Of a DNA stretch of 15,782 bases, positions 6,033 to 13,596 are shown in pieces. The position numbers and the translations under genes were made by a program. Below the pieces are notes generated by a model. That model was not told the origin of the DNA. It saw only the letters and a list, made by a program, of their open reading frames with translations, and ran no database searches. This DNA is from an uncultured Clostridia bacterium (lineage in GTDB: Bacteria > Bacillota > Clostridia > Oscillospirales > Oscillospiraceae). The stretch's first letter is position 1. Each line of letters opens with the position of its first letter. Where the stretch lies: assembly GCA_945918815.1 (NCBI GenBank), contig CAMEIU010000029.1:1-15782 (forward strand). The letters are read 5' to 3'.

Positions 6033-7676
6033 ATGAAGAAGATTTTCAACAAAAGGGCACTGAGCTTGATTTTGGCGATTGTGCTGTGCCTGGGAATTCT
6101 GAGCGCCTGCAGCAGCAGCACGACCAGCAATGAAACCCCCAGCACCCCCGCAACCAGCGAGAACACCAGCTCCGAAACCCCCGCCACCTCCGAAACCAGC
6201 AGTGAAGCTCCCGCTGATGCGGAGCCGGTTTCCACCAAGGACACCATGACCATTGTTCTGGATCAGGAGATCGTTACTGCCGATCCCGCGGATCAGGCAC
6301 AGCGTGCGACCGCCCAGTTCATGCTTCAGATGTATGAAACTCTGCTGTACTTCGATGACGAAGGCAACACCGCGCCCCGCCTGGCCGAATCCGTGGAGCA
6401 GGTCGATGACCTGACCTACCAGGTCAAGCTGAAAGAGGGCATCAAGTTCCACAACGGAGAAGAAATGAAGTCCAGCGACGCCGTCTTCTCCCTGAGCCGC
6501 GCCATTGAGAACCCGAAGACCGTTTCCACCATGAACATCTTCGATCCCGAAGGCTTCGCCATTGTGGATGACTACACCTTCACCTTCAAGACCCTGGAGC
6601 CCAACGCCAGCGTTTACACAACCCTGTGCTCCATGTGCACGGCCATCGTCAGCGAGAAGGCTGTGAACGAGCTGGGCGAAAACTTCACCAAGGACGCCAC
6701 CGGTGCCGGCACCGGCCCTTACCAGTGGGGCGAGTGGACGCCCGCCGTGCAGTGCACGCAGGTCCGCTTTGACGACTATTGGGGCGAGAAGGCCAAGGTT
6801 GAGACCCTTTGCTGGAAGTTCGTTTCCGACGCCAACTCCCGCAGCGTCATGCTGGAGACCGGCGAGGCTGACCTCATCTACCAGGTGCAGACCTCCGGCA
6901 TCGAAATCCTGCTGAGCAACCCCGATGTGACGGTTTACAGCGAGCCCTCCACCACCATCCGCTTTATCTACTTCAACCAGGAGGACGGCAAGGTTCTGCA
7001 GAACAAGGCGCTCCGTCAGGCGATTTCCTACGCCATTGACCGCGAAGCCCTGGTTCAGAACGTGTTCGGCGACTACGCCGCCCCCGCAACTTCCTTCCTG
7101 GCTCCCGCCATTCTCGGCCACACCGATGATCTGAACACCTACGACTACAACCCCGAGCTGGCCAAGGAGAAGCTGGCCGAGGCCGGCTATGAGCCGGGCG
7201 AGCTGACCATCACCATGTCCATGCACTCCCAGAATGTTCTGATCCGTATGGCGGAAGTTATCCAGGCTTATCTGGCCGACATCGGCATCAACATGGAAAT
7301 CCAGCCTCTGGAGACCGCAGCCTGGGTTGCCGCTCTGGCGGAAGGCTCCACGGAGATGGGCTTCAACGCCAACTCCAACACCAGCCGCGACCCCAAGGTC
7401 CTGGAGACCCCCGCGCTGAGCACCAACGTGCCCGCCCCCAACCATGGCCGTATCAATGATCCCACTCTGGACGATCTGCTGAAGCAGGGCGCACAGACCT
7501 TCGATCTGGCGGAACGGGAGAAGATCTACATTGAAGCGCAGCAGCTGATTGCCGATGAGTGCTACATGTACTGCATCTGCTATGATAACACCACCACCGC
7601 CGTCCGCAGCAACCTGCAGGGCTATGTGTTCCACAGCAGTGGCCTGGACCGCTTTGAAACCTGCTACTTCGGCTGA
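6033..7676 (+). CDS. Peptide-binding lipoprotein of an ABC importer (SBP_bac_5 family)
   Basis: The extracellular substrate-binding component of the Opp/Dpp-type importer encoded downstream. Residues 1-25 form a lipoprotein signal peptide with a KK/KR charged start, a hydrophobic core and a lipobox LSAC, so Cys26 should be lipidated and the protein membrane-anchored. Residues 27 to about 65 are a Ser/Thr/Pro/Glu linker. The rest (to residue 547) is a family 5 solute-binding fold with YETLLYFDDEGNTAPRLAESVE, VKLKEGIKFHNGEEMKSSDAVFSL, GTGPYQWGEW and NKALRQAISYAIDREALV. Members bind di- or oligopeptides, but also nickel, heme or sugars, so peptide specificity rests mainly on the neighbouring peptidases. 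AAGGAG (6018-6023) fixes the start. It is first in its operon behind a consensus promoter, and a hairpin follows it, consistent with higher expression than the membrane components. Confidence 0.92.
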   Translation: MKKIFNKRALSLILAIVLCLGILSACSSSTTSNETPSTPATSENTSSETPATSETSSEAPADAEPVSTKDTMTIVLDQEIVTADPADQAQRATAQFMLQMYETLLYFDDEGNTAPRLAESVEQVDDLTYQVKLKEGIKFHNGEEMKSSDAVFSLSRAIENPKTVSTMNIFDPEGFAIVDDYTFTFKTLEPNASVYTTLCSMCTAIVSEKAVNELGENFTKDATGAGTGPYQWGEWTPAVQCTQVRFDDYWGEKAKVETLCWKFVSDANSRSVMLETGEADLIYQVQTSGIEILLSNPDVTVYSEPSTTIRFIYFNQEDGKVLQNKALRQAISYAIDREALVQNVFGDYAAPATSFLAPAILGHTDDLNTYDYNPELAKEKLAEAGYEPGELTITMSMHSQNVLIRMAEVIQAYLADIGINMEIQPLETAAWVAALAEGSTEMGFNANSNTSRDPKVLETPALSTNVPAPNHGRINDPTLDDLLKQGAQTFDLAEREKIYIEAQQLIADECYMYCICYDNTTTAVRSNLQGYVFHSSGLDRFETCYFG

Positions 7677-7722
7677 TTCGGAGTAGATCCCACAAAAAAG
7701 TGTAAGTAAGCGTTGATCTTAG

Positions 7723-7762
7723 CCGTGCGGTTTCGGAATAGACAATTTCCGAAATCGCACGG
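7723..7762 (+). terminator. Terminator or attenuator hairpin after the binding-protein gene
   Basis: CCGTGCGGTTTCGGAA (7723-7738) pairs with TTCCGAAATCGCACGG (7747-7762), 16 pairs with one G-T wobble, around an 8-base loop. Only TTCTT follows, a weak T run, so partial read-through into the peptidase and transporter genes is expected. No new promoter is evident before 7809. This arrangement is common where the binding protein must outnumber the permease. Confidence 0.7.
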
Positions 7763-7808
7763 TTCTTAAAAGCAAGTTTTGATCATTTGAGATGGAGGTC
7801 TGACTGAT

Positions 7809-9743
7809 ATGGAGCCGCGCATTCGCCTGGAGGATTTTGCAATTCACACCTCCCTGGCTGACCTGAAGTGTTCAAAATCCGGCCGGAGAGCCGCTTTTTC
7901 AACGAGCATATGTGACCTGGAGAACGATGGATACCGGAGAGAGCTCTGGCTCTATGACAATGGCGCTGTCACCAGGGCGAACACGCCGGAGAACCAATCC
8001 TTCTTCCACTGGGAAAATGAGAATACAATCCTGACCGGTTGGAGCGGAAAGGGCGCAACCCATCTTGGACGGCTCCGAGTGGCGGACAATGTGCTGACGG
8101 AACAGTGGGATCTGCCGTTCCAGGCGAAAAATGTGCTGCCCCTGCCGGACGGCCGCCTTGCCGTCACCACGATGCACGACAGAAACGCCCATGAGAAAGG
8201 CGTCCATCAGGCCTTTGAGATTTTTGACGAGCTGCCCCTGCGTCAGAATGCCGTGGGATATACCAGCGGCTGGCGCTGCGAGCTCTCCATCTATGATCCG
8301 GCGCAAAACCGCCTCACACCCGTGGCCTCGGCGCCGTTTGATGTGGAAATGACCGCCCTGACTCCGGACGGGAAGAACCTGCTCTACTCCGGCCGCGCGT
8401 TCCGGGATCAGAAGCTCCTGGACCACGCCATCTGGCGGTATTCCCTGGAAACCGGGGAGAAGCAGGAGATCCTGTCCCAGTCCAAGAAGATGTTCCTGGG
8501 CTATTTTGCCTGCGACAATGAGAGCGTGGTGTATTCCGCCACAGACTGCCGGGCCTACGGCTTCGGGCAGGTCAAGAACCTGTACCGCTTCGAGTTTGCC
8601 ACCGGAGAGACAAGCCTCCTGAGCCAGTGCCAGCGGAACACCGGCACAACGGAAGTGATTGCCGACGGCAAGCGGGGCAGCCTGTCCGAGTTCTGCCTTT
8701 ATGAAAAGAATCTCTATGTGGGCTCCACCTGGGGATATGAGAACCATGTGTTCCGGGTGACGCCGGACGGCACGTTCCACAAGGTCCTCCACGCGGACGG
8801 CAGCGTGGACGCGCTGGATATCACCGGCGACGGCGTCATGCTGATCATTGCCCATCTGGGCCAGCGGCTGCAGGAGCTGTACCGGGTGGAGAACGGCGCA
8901 GCGGTGCGGATTACTTCCTTTAATGAGCCGTTCTATGAGAGAGGCAAGCCCGTGAAGCCGGAGCACTTCGTCTATCAGAACGACGGCGTGGATCTGGACG
9001 GTTGGGTTTTGCTGCCCGACGGCTTCGACCCGTCCGTGACCTATCCCGCCATCCTGGCCATCCACGGCGGCCCGCGCCTGGTCTACGGCGAGATCTACTT
9101 CCATGAAATGCAGGCCTGGTGCGCGAAGGGCTATGTGGTCATGTACTGCAATCCCCGCGGCGGCGGCGGAAGAGGCAACGACTTCTCCAACCTGTGGAAG
9201 CCCAGAACCCTGGGCGACTGGGACTATCGGGACATCATGGCCTTTGTGGACGCGGCCCTGGTCCGGTATCCCAACATCGACCCCAAGAGAGTTGGTGTCA
9301 CCGGCGGCAGCTACGGCGGCTTTATGACCAACTGGATCCTGGGCCACACCGGACGCTTCGCCGCTGCCGTTTCCCAGCGTTCCATCTCCAATTGGTTCGG
9401 CAGCGCGCTGATCTCCGACAACGGCTACTATGACTGGGACCGTATTGCCGATACGGATCCCTGGACCGATGTGCAGGAGATGTGGCGCGTTTCTCCCATC
9501 CACTATGCCAAGGACGCGACCACGCCAACGCTGTTCATTCACGCCTTTGAGGATTACCGCTGCCCTCTGGATGAGGGCCTGCAAATGTTTACCTGCCTCA
9601 AGATGCACGGCGTTCCCACGCGTATGTGCGTGTTCTACGGCGAGAACCACGAGTTGAGCCGGAACGGAAAGCCGTCCAATCGTATGAAGCGCCTGCAAGA
9701 GATTACAAATTGGCTCGATAGCTATTTGAAGCCGCCGATTTAG
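7809..9743 (+). CDS. S9 (prolyl oligopeptidase) family serine peptidase, S9C/acylaminoacyl-peptidase-like
   Basis: A 644-residue cytoplasmic serine peptidase without signal peptide. The first 370 or so residues look like a beta-propeller that limits access to short peptides; the C-terminal 260 form the alpha/beta hydrolase. The nucleophile is Ser501 in GVTGGSYGGFMTNW, the acid Asp582 in HAFEDYRCP, and the base His614 in YGENHELSR, with HGGP at 419-422 supplying the oxyanion side. The C-terminal ENHELSRNGKPSNRMKRL segment is characteristic of S9C enzymes such as YuxL and acylaminoacyl peptidases. These cleave short peptides, some with blocked N-termini or D-residues. The start is set by GGAGGT (7794-7799). 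Its place between the binding protein and the permease genes strongly suggests that it digests what the transporter imports; the exact bond preference is unknown. Confidence 0.93.
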   Translation: MEPRIRLEDFAIHTSLADLKCSKSGRRAAFSTSICDLENDGYRRELWLYDNGAVTRANTPENQSFFHWENENTILTGWSGKGATHLGRLRVADNVLTEQWDLPFQAKNVLPLPDGRLAVTTMHDRNAHEKGVHQAFEIFDELPLRQNAVGYTSGWRCELSIYDPAQNRLTPVASAPFDVEMTALTPDGKNLLYSGRAFRDQKLLDHAIWRYSLETGEKQEILSQSKKMFLGYFACDNESVVYSATDCRAYGFGQVKNLYRFEFATGETSLLSQCQRNTGTTEVIADGKRGSLSEFCLYEKNLYVGSTWGYENHVFRVTPDGTFHKVLHADGSVDALDITGDGVMLIIAHLGQRLQELYRVENGAAVRITSFNEPFYERGKPVKPEHFVYQNDGVDLDGWVLLPDGFDPSVTYPAILAIHGGPRLVYGEIYFHEMQAWCAKGYVVMYCNPRGGGGRGNDFSNLWKPRTLGDWDYRDIMAFVDAALVRYPNIDPKRVGVTGGSYGGFMTNWILGHTGRFAAAVSQRSISNWFGSALISDNGYYDWDRIADTDPWTDVQEMWRVSPIHYAKDATTPTLFIHAFEDYRCPLDEGLQMFTCLKMHGVPTRMCVFYGENHELSRNGKPSNRMKRLQEITNWLDSYLKPPI

Positions 9744-9760
9744 ACCAATGAGGTGAAAAC

Positions 9761-10690
9761 ATGCTGAAATTTATTGCGAAACGACTGTTGATGATGATTC
9801 CGGTTATGGCCGGCGTGATCGTGATTGTTTTTTCCATGATGTATATCACTCCCGGCGATCCGACCATGATCATCCTGGGTGAGACCTCCACCGAGGAAGA
9901 ACGCGAGGCGCTGCGGGAAGACCTGGGCCTCAATGACGGCTACTTCAAACGTCTGGGCGATTTCTGTTATAATCTGATTTTCAAACTCGACCTGGGCGAC
10001 AGCTACGTCACCGGCCAGCCCGTCATGGACACGATCAAGGCCAGACTGCCGGCCACGGCGACCATGGCTGTGGTTTCGGTGGCATTTGCGGTGATCCTCG
10101 GAATGATACTAGGCATCGTATCGGCTGTCAAGCCGTATACGCTGCTCGATAACGTGTCTATGACCTTGGCGCTGGTGGGTGTGTCCATGCCGAACTTCTG
10201 GCAGGGCCTGCTGCTGATGCTGCTATTCTCGGTGAAGCTGGGGTGGCTGCCGGCCACGGGCTACGGCACCTGGAAGCATATTATCCTCCCGGCCATTACC
10301 GTGGGCACCAGCTCCGCCGGTATCATCGCGCGTATGACCCGTTCCAGCATGCTGGAGGTCATCAACGCCGACTACATCAATACGGCCCGCGCCAAAGGCC
10401 AGAAGGAGATCATCGTGGTCATCCGGCACGGCCTTCGGAACGCCCTGATCCCGGTGATTACCACCGCCGGCCTGCAATTCGGCGCAATGCTCGGCGGCGC
10501 GGTGCTGACGGAGACCGTCTTCGCCATGCCCGGTCTTGGCAAGCTGATGGTCGACTCTGTCTCCGGGCGCGATTATACGGTGGTGCAGGGCGGCGTGCTG
10601 GTCATCGCAATTATGTTCAGCTTGGTGAACCTGCTGGTCGATATTCTCTATGCCTATGCTGACCCGCGGGTCAGGAGCAGCTATTCTTGA
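9761..10690 (+). CDS. dppB: Peptide ABC transporter permease, DppB/OppB family
   Basis: One of two membrane subunits of the importer, 309 residues with six predicted membrane helices (first at about 8-29, last at about 275-299). The sequence begins MLKFIAKRLLMMIPVM and carries the family's PGDP after the first helix, a periplasmic-side amphipathic stretch (about 35-95), and the cytoplasmic EAA loop DYINTARAKG at 204-213, which docks on the ATPases. GLRNALIPVITTAGLQFG and ETVFAMPGLGKLMVDSV after the loop are standard. GAGGTG (9750-9755) precedes the start; only 17 bases separate it from the peptidase stop, so the genes are co-transcribed. The dpp symbol marks the family only: Opp, Dpp, glutathione and nickel importers share this subunit type. 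Confidence 0.93.
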   Translation: MLKFIAKRLLMMIPVMAGVIVIVFSMMYITPGDPTMIILGETSTEEEREALREDLGLNDGYFKRLGDFCYNLIFKLDLGDSYVTGQPVMDTIKARLPATATMAVVSVAFAVILGMILGIVSAVKPYTLLDNVSMTLALVGVSMPNFWQGLLLMLLFSVKLGWLPATGYGTWKHIILPAITVGTSSAGIIARMTRSSMLEVINADYINTARAKGQKEIIVVIRHGLRNALIPVITTAGLQFGAMLGGAVLTETVFAMPGLGKLMVDSVSGRDYTVVQGGVLVIAIMFSLVNLLVDILYAYADPRVRSSYS

Positions 10691-10711
10691 CGGCAACGAG
10701 GAGGCGAATAT

Positions 10712-11605
10712 ATGCAAGAACAGGTGAAACAGGTAGCCGCCCAGGAAACGGTTATCTATAAAAAACGCAGACAGCTGCCGGATATCTGGCACAGATTCTG
10801 CAAGAACAAGCGCGCCGTGTGCGGCTTGGTGATCATGATTCTCATTGTCCTGGCCGGTATTTTTGCGCCGGTCATCTGCCAGTACGATCCCATTCAGCAG
10901 AACCTGCGGGAAGCCTACCAGACTCCCAGCCTGGCCCATTGGTTCGGCACGGACAGCATCGGACGCGACCTCTTTACTCGTGTGGTTTACGGCATTCGCA
11001 CGTCGCTGCTCTGCGGCATCATTGCCGTTACCATTTCTCTGGTCATCGGCGGTACTCTGGGCGCCATCGCCGGCTACTACGGCGGCAAGGTTGACAATGT
11101 CATCATGCGCTTCATGGATATCCTGCTGGCCATTCCCAGCCTGCTGCTGGCCATTTCCATGGTGGCGGCTCTGGGCGGCGGTATGATCAACATGCTCTTT
11201 GCCATCGGTTTTTCTTCCATGCCCACCTATTGCCGGACCCTGCGCGGCGAAATCCTGAAGATCCGGAAAACGGACTTTGTGGAGGCGGCAAAGGCCGCCG
11301 GCGCCAAGGACTCCTGGATCATTATCAAACACATCATTCCCAACTGCCTGGCGCCGATCATTGTCCGTGTCACCATGGGCGTCGCTTCGGCCATTCTGTT
11401 CTGCGCCAGCCTGAGTTTCATCGGCCTCGGCATCGCGCCCCCCACACCGGAATGGGGCCAGATGCTCTCCTTCGGCCGCGATTTCATTCGGACGTATCCG
11501 CATATGAGCACCTTCCCCGGCCTGGCCATTATGGTGACCGTTTTCTCCCTGAATATGATGGGCGATGGTCTCCGCGATGCCCTTGACCCGAAGATGAAGA
11601 CTTGA
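10712..11605 (+). CDS. dppC: Peptide ABC transporter permease, DppC/OppC family
   Basis: The second membrane subunit, 297 residues. An N-terminal cytoplasmic stretch (to about residue 34) precedes the first helix (about 36-56). The family signature HWFGTDSIGRDLFTRVVYGIRTSL lies near 76-99, and the cytoplasmic EAA loop EAAKAAGAKDSWIIIKHIIPN at about 191-211. SFIGLGIAPPTPEWGQML near the end is typical of this subfamily. It starts 22 bases after the DppB-type gene with AGGAGG at 10699-10704. The length is normal and no residue of note is missing. It pairs with the upstream permease to form the translocation pore. Confidence 0.93.
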   Translation: MQEQVKQVAAQETVIYKKRRQLPDIWHRFCKNKRAVCGLVIMILIVLAGIFAPVICQYDPIQQNLREAYQTPSLAHWFGTDSIGRDLFTRVVYGIRTSLLCGIIAVTISLVIGGTLGAIAGYYGGKVDNVIMRFMDILLAIPSLLLAISMVAALGGGMINMLFAIGFSSMPTYCRTLRGEILKIRKTDFVEAAKAAGAKDSWIIIKHIIPNCLAPIIVRVTMGVASAILFCASLSFIGLGIAPPTPEWGQMLSFGRDFIRTYPHMSTFPGLAIMVTVFSLNMMGDGLRDALDPKMKT

Positions 11606-11623
11606 CATAGGGAGGAGAAAACC

Positions 11624-12610
11624 ATGGATCAGAATGTCATCTTGGAAGTGAAAAACCTTTCTCTCAACTATGTGACGGACGATGGAACGGTCTATGCGGT
11701 CAACGATCTGAACTTTGTCCTGCACAAGGGCAGCACCCTGTGCCTGGTCGGCGAGACCGGCGCCGGTAAAACCTCCACGGCCAAGGCGATCATGGGCATC
11801 CTGCCCCATCCCCAGAGCAAGATCCTCTCCGGCGAAGTGCTGCTGGAGGGCGAGGACCTGCTGAAGGCCTCCAAAAAGCGGATGCAGAGCGTCAGAGGCA
11901 GCAAGATCTCCATGATCTTCCAGGACCCCATGACCAGCCTGAACCCGGTCATGCGGGTGTCGGATCAGGTGGCCGAGGTGCTTCGGCTGCACAAGGCCAA
12001 GAGCCGGATCGAGGCCGCGAAGATGGCCAAGGAGGTCCTGCTTCAGGTCGGTATCAAGGAAGACCGTATCACGGAGTATCCCCACCAGTTCTCCGGCGGC
12101 ATGCGGCAGCGCGTGGGCATCGCCATGGCCCTGGCCTGCAGCCCGGAGATCCTCATCGCCGACGAACCCACCACTGCCCTGGATGTGACCATTCAGGCCC
12201 AGGTGCTGGAGCTGATGAAGGAACTGAAGAAGCAGTATGAAATGGCCATGATCATGATTACCCACGACCTGGGCATTGTGGCCGACGTGTGCGACTATGT
12301 GGCCGTGATGTATGCCGGCAGTATCGTGGAGTACGGCGACCGGCGGCATATCTTCACCAATGCCAAGCATCCCTATACCATTGGCCTCTTCGGTTGCATT
12401 CCCGATTTGTCCATCGAGCAGGAGGAGCTGATTCCCATCAAGGGCATGACGCCGGATCCCTCCAAGAAGCCCAAGGGATGCGCCTTCGCACCCCGCTGCG
12501 CCTATGCGACGGAGCAATGCTTCCAGGAGACGCCGGGCAACTATGAGATCGAGCCCGGACATTGGGTACGGTGCCTGCAATTCAGAGGGGAGGATACGGA
12601 AAATGTCTGA
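11624..12610 (+). CDS. dppD: Peptide ABC transporter ATPase, DppD/OppD family
   Basis: A 328-residue cytoplasmic ATPase that drives import with its DppF-type partner. Walker A is GETGAGKT (43-50), the Q-loop Gln100 (MIFQDP), the signature FSGGM (156-160), Walker B ILIADE (176-181) and the H-loop His214 (ITHD). After the nucleotide-binding domain comes the oligopeptide-transporter C-terminal region, PKGCAFAPRCAYATEQC...VRC, with the four cysteines that in several relatives hold an iron-sulfur cluster (family knowledge, not shown here). GGAGGAG (11611-11617) sets the start. The end overlaps the start of the next ATPase by eight bases, indicating translational coupling and equal production of the two subunits. 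Confidence 0.95.
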   Translation: MDQNVILEVKNLSLNYVTDDGTVYAVNDLNFVLHKGSTLCLVGETGAGKTSTAKAIMGILPHPQSKILSGEVLLEGEDLLKASKKRMQSVRGSKISMIFQDPMTSLNPVMRVSDQVAEVLRLHKAKSRIEAAKMAKEVLLQVGIKEDRITEYPHQFSGGMRQRVGIAMALACSPEILIADEPTTALDVTIQAQVLELMKELKKQYEMAMIMITHDLGIVADVCDYVAVMYAGSIVEYGDRRHIFTNAKHPYTIGLFGCIPDLSIEQEELIPIKGMTPDPSKKPKGCAFAPRCAYATEQCFQETPGNYEIEPGHWVRCLQFRGEDTENV

Positions 12611-13556
12611 AAAGCTAGTGGAAGTTCATGGCCTGAAGAAGTATTTCCCCACCAAAAAAGGCTTGCTCCATGCGGTGGATAATATTGACTTTTATATCAA
12701 CAAGGGCGAGACCCTCGGCCTGGTCGGCGAGTCCGGCTGCGGAAAGTCCACCACCGGCCGCCTGCTGCTGCGTCTGATTGAGCCCACCGGCGGAGAGATC
12801 AAGATCGAAGGCCAGGACGTCATGAAGATGGGCGCCAAAGAGATGCGGGAGTTCCGGAAGAAAATCCAGATCGTGTTCCAGGATCCCTACGCCTCTCTGG
12901 ACAGCCGGTTCAGCGTGTATGAGAGCATCGAGGAACCCCTGCGCATCCATAAGGTCTATAATGACCCCAAGGAGATGGAGAAGCGGGTGTTTGAGTTGAT
13001 GGAGACGGTGGGCCTGGCGCCCCGCGTCATCAACTCCTTCCCCCATGAACTGGACGGCGGCCGCCGGCAGCGTGTGGGCATCGCCCGCGCCCTGGCCCTC
13101 AACCCGGAGCTGATCGTGCTGGATGAGCCGGTCTCCGCTCTGGATGTGTCCATCCAGGCGCAGATTCTGAACCTGCTGCAAAACCTGCAGAAGCAGATGG
13201 GCCTGACCTACCTGTTTATCTCCCACAACCTGAGCGTGGTCAAGCATATCAGCGACCGCGTAGCCGTCATGTATCTCGGAAAAATCGTCGAGATGGCCGA
13301 GACGGAGGAGCTGTTCAAGAACCCGCTGCACCCCTACACCAAGGCCCTGCTCTCCGCCGTCCCCACGCCGCGGATCGACATCGACAAGCAGCGCATTGTG
13401 CTGGAGGGCGACGTGCCCAGTCCCATCGATCCCCCGGCCCGCTGCCGGTTCTACAACCGCTGCTACTGCCGCTGCGAGGGCTGCGCGGAGCAGGATGTGC
13501 AGCTGGTGGAGGTAAAGCCCAACCACTTTGTCGCCTGTATGCAGGCGCAGGAATAA
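12603..13556 (+). CDS. dppF: Peptide ABC transporter ATPase, DppF/OppF family
   Basis: The second ATPase, 317 residues from the ATG at 12603, which overlaps the upstream stop and is preceded by GGAGG (12589-12593). Walker A is GESGCGKST (42-50), the Q-loop Gln93 (VFQDPYASLD), Walker B LIVLDE (170-175) and the H-loop His208 (ISHN). The signature reads LDGGR (150-154) in place of LSGGQ, a variant I recall in some clostridial and thermophile OppF-type proteins rather than an obvious defect. The C-terminal domain again has a cysteine-rich tail (CRFYNRCYCRCEGC...C). The open frame runs further upstream to 12504, but that extension lies inside the dppD-type gene and has no family similarity, so the shorter start is right. 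Confidence 0.95.
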   Translation: MSEKLVEVHGLKKYFPTKKGLLHAVDNIDFYINKGETLGLVGESGCGKSTTGRLLLRLIEPTGGEIKIEGQDVMKMGAKEMREFRKKIQIVFQDPYASLDSRFSVYESIEEPLRIHKVYNDPKEMEKRVFELMETVGLAPRVINSFPHELDGGRRQRVGIARALALNPELIVLDEPVSALDVSIQAQILNLLQNLQKQMGLTYLFISHNLSVVKHISDRVAVMYLGKIVEMAETEELFKNPLHPYTKALLSAVPTPRIDIDKQRIVLEGDVPSPIDPPARCRFYNRCYCRCEGCAEQDVQLVEVKPNHFVACMQAQE

Positions 13557-13596
13557 ACGCCGGCAGGCCTCCTGCAAGAAAGGATACGCGGAGAAA

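Noticed and set aside
5952..9698. Long minus-strand open frames opposite the binding protein (5952-7634) and the S9 peptidase (7899-9698).
   Set aside because: Both are Gly/Val/His-rich shadow translations of well-supported genes, with no ribosome sites.
10223..12580. A very long open frame (785 codons) on the minus strand across the permease and ATPase genes.
   Set aside because: It is antisense to clearly recognisable dppB/C/D-type genes, its protein has no family features, and GC-rich third positions often leave such frames open.
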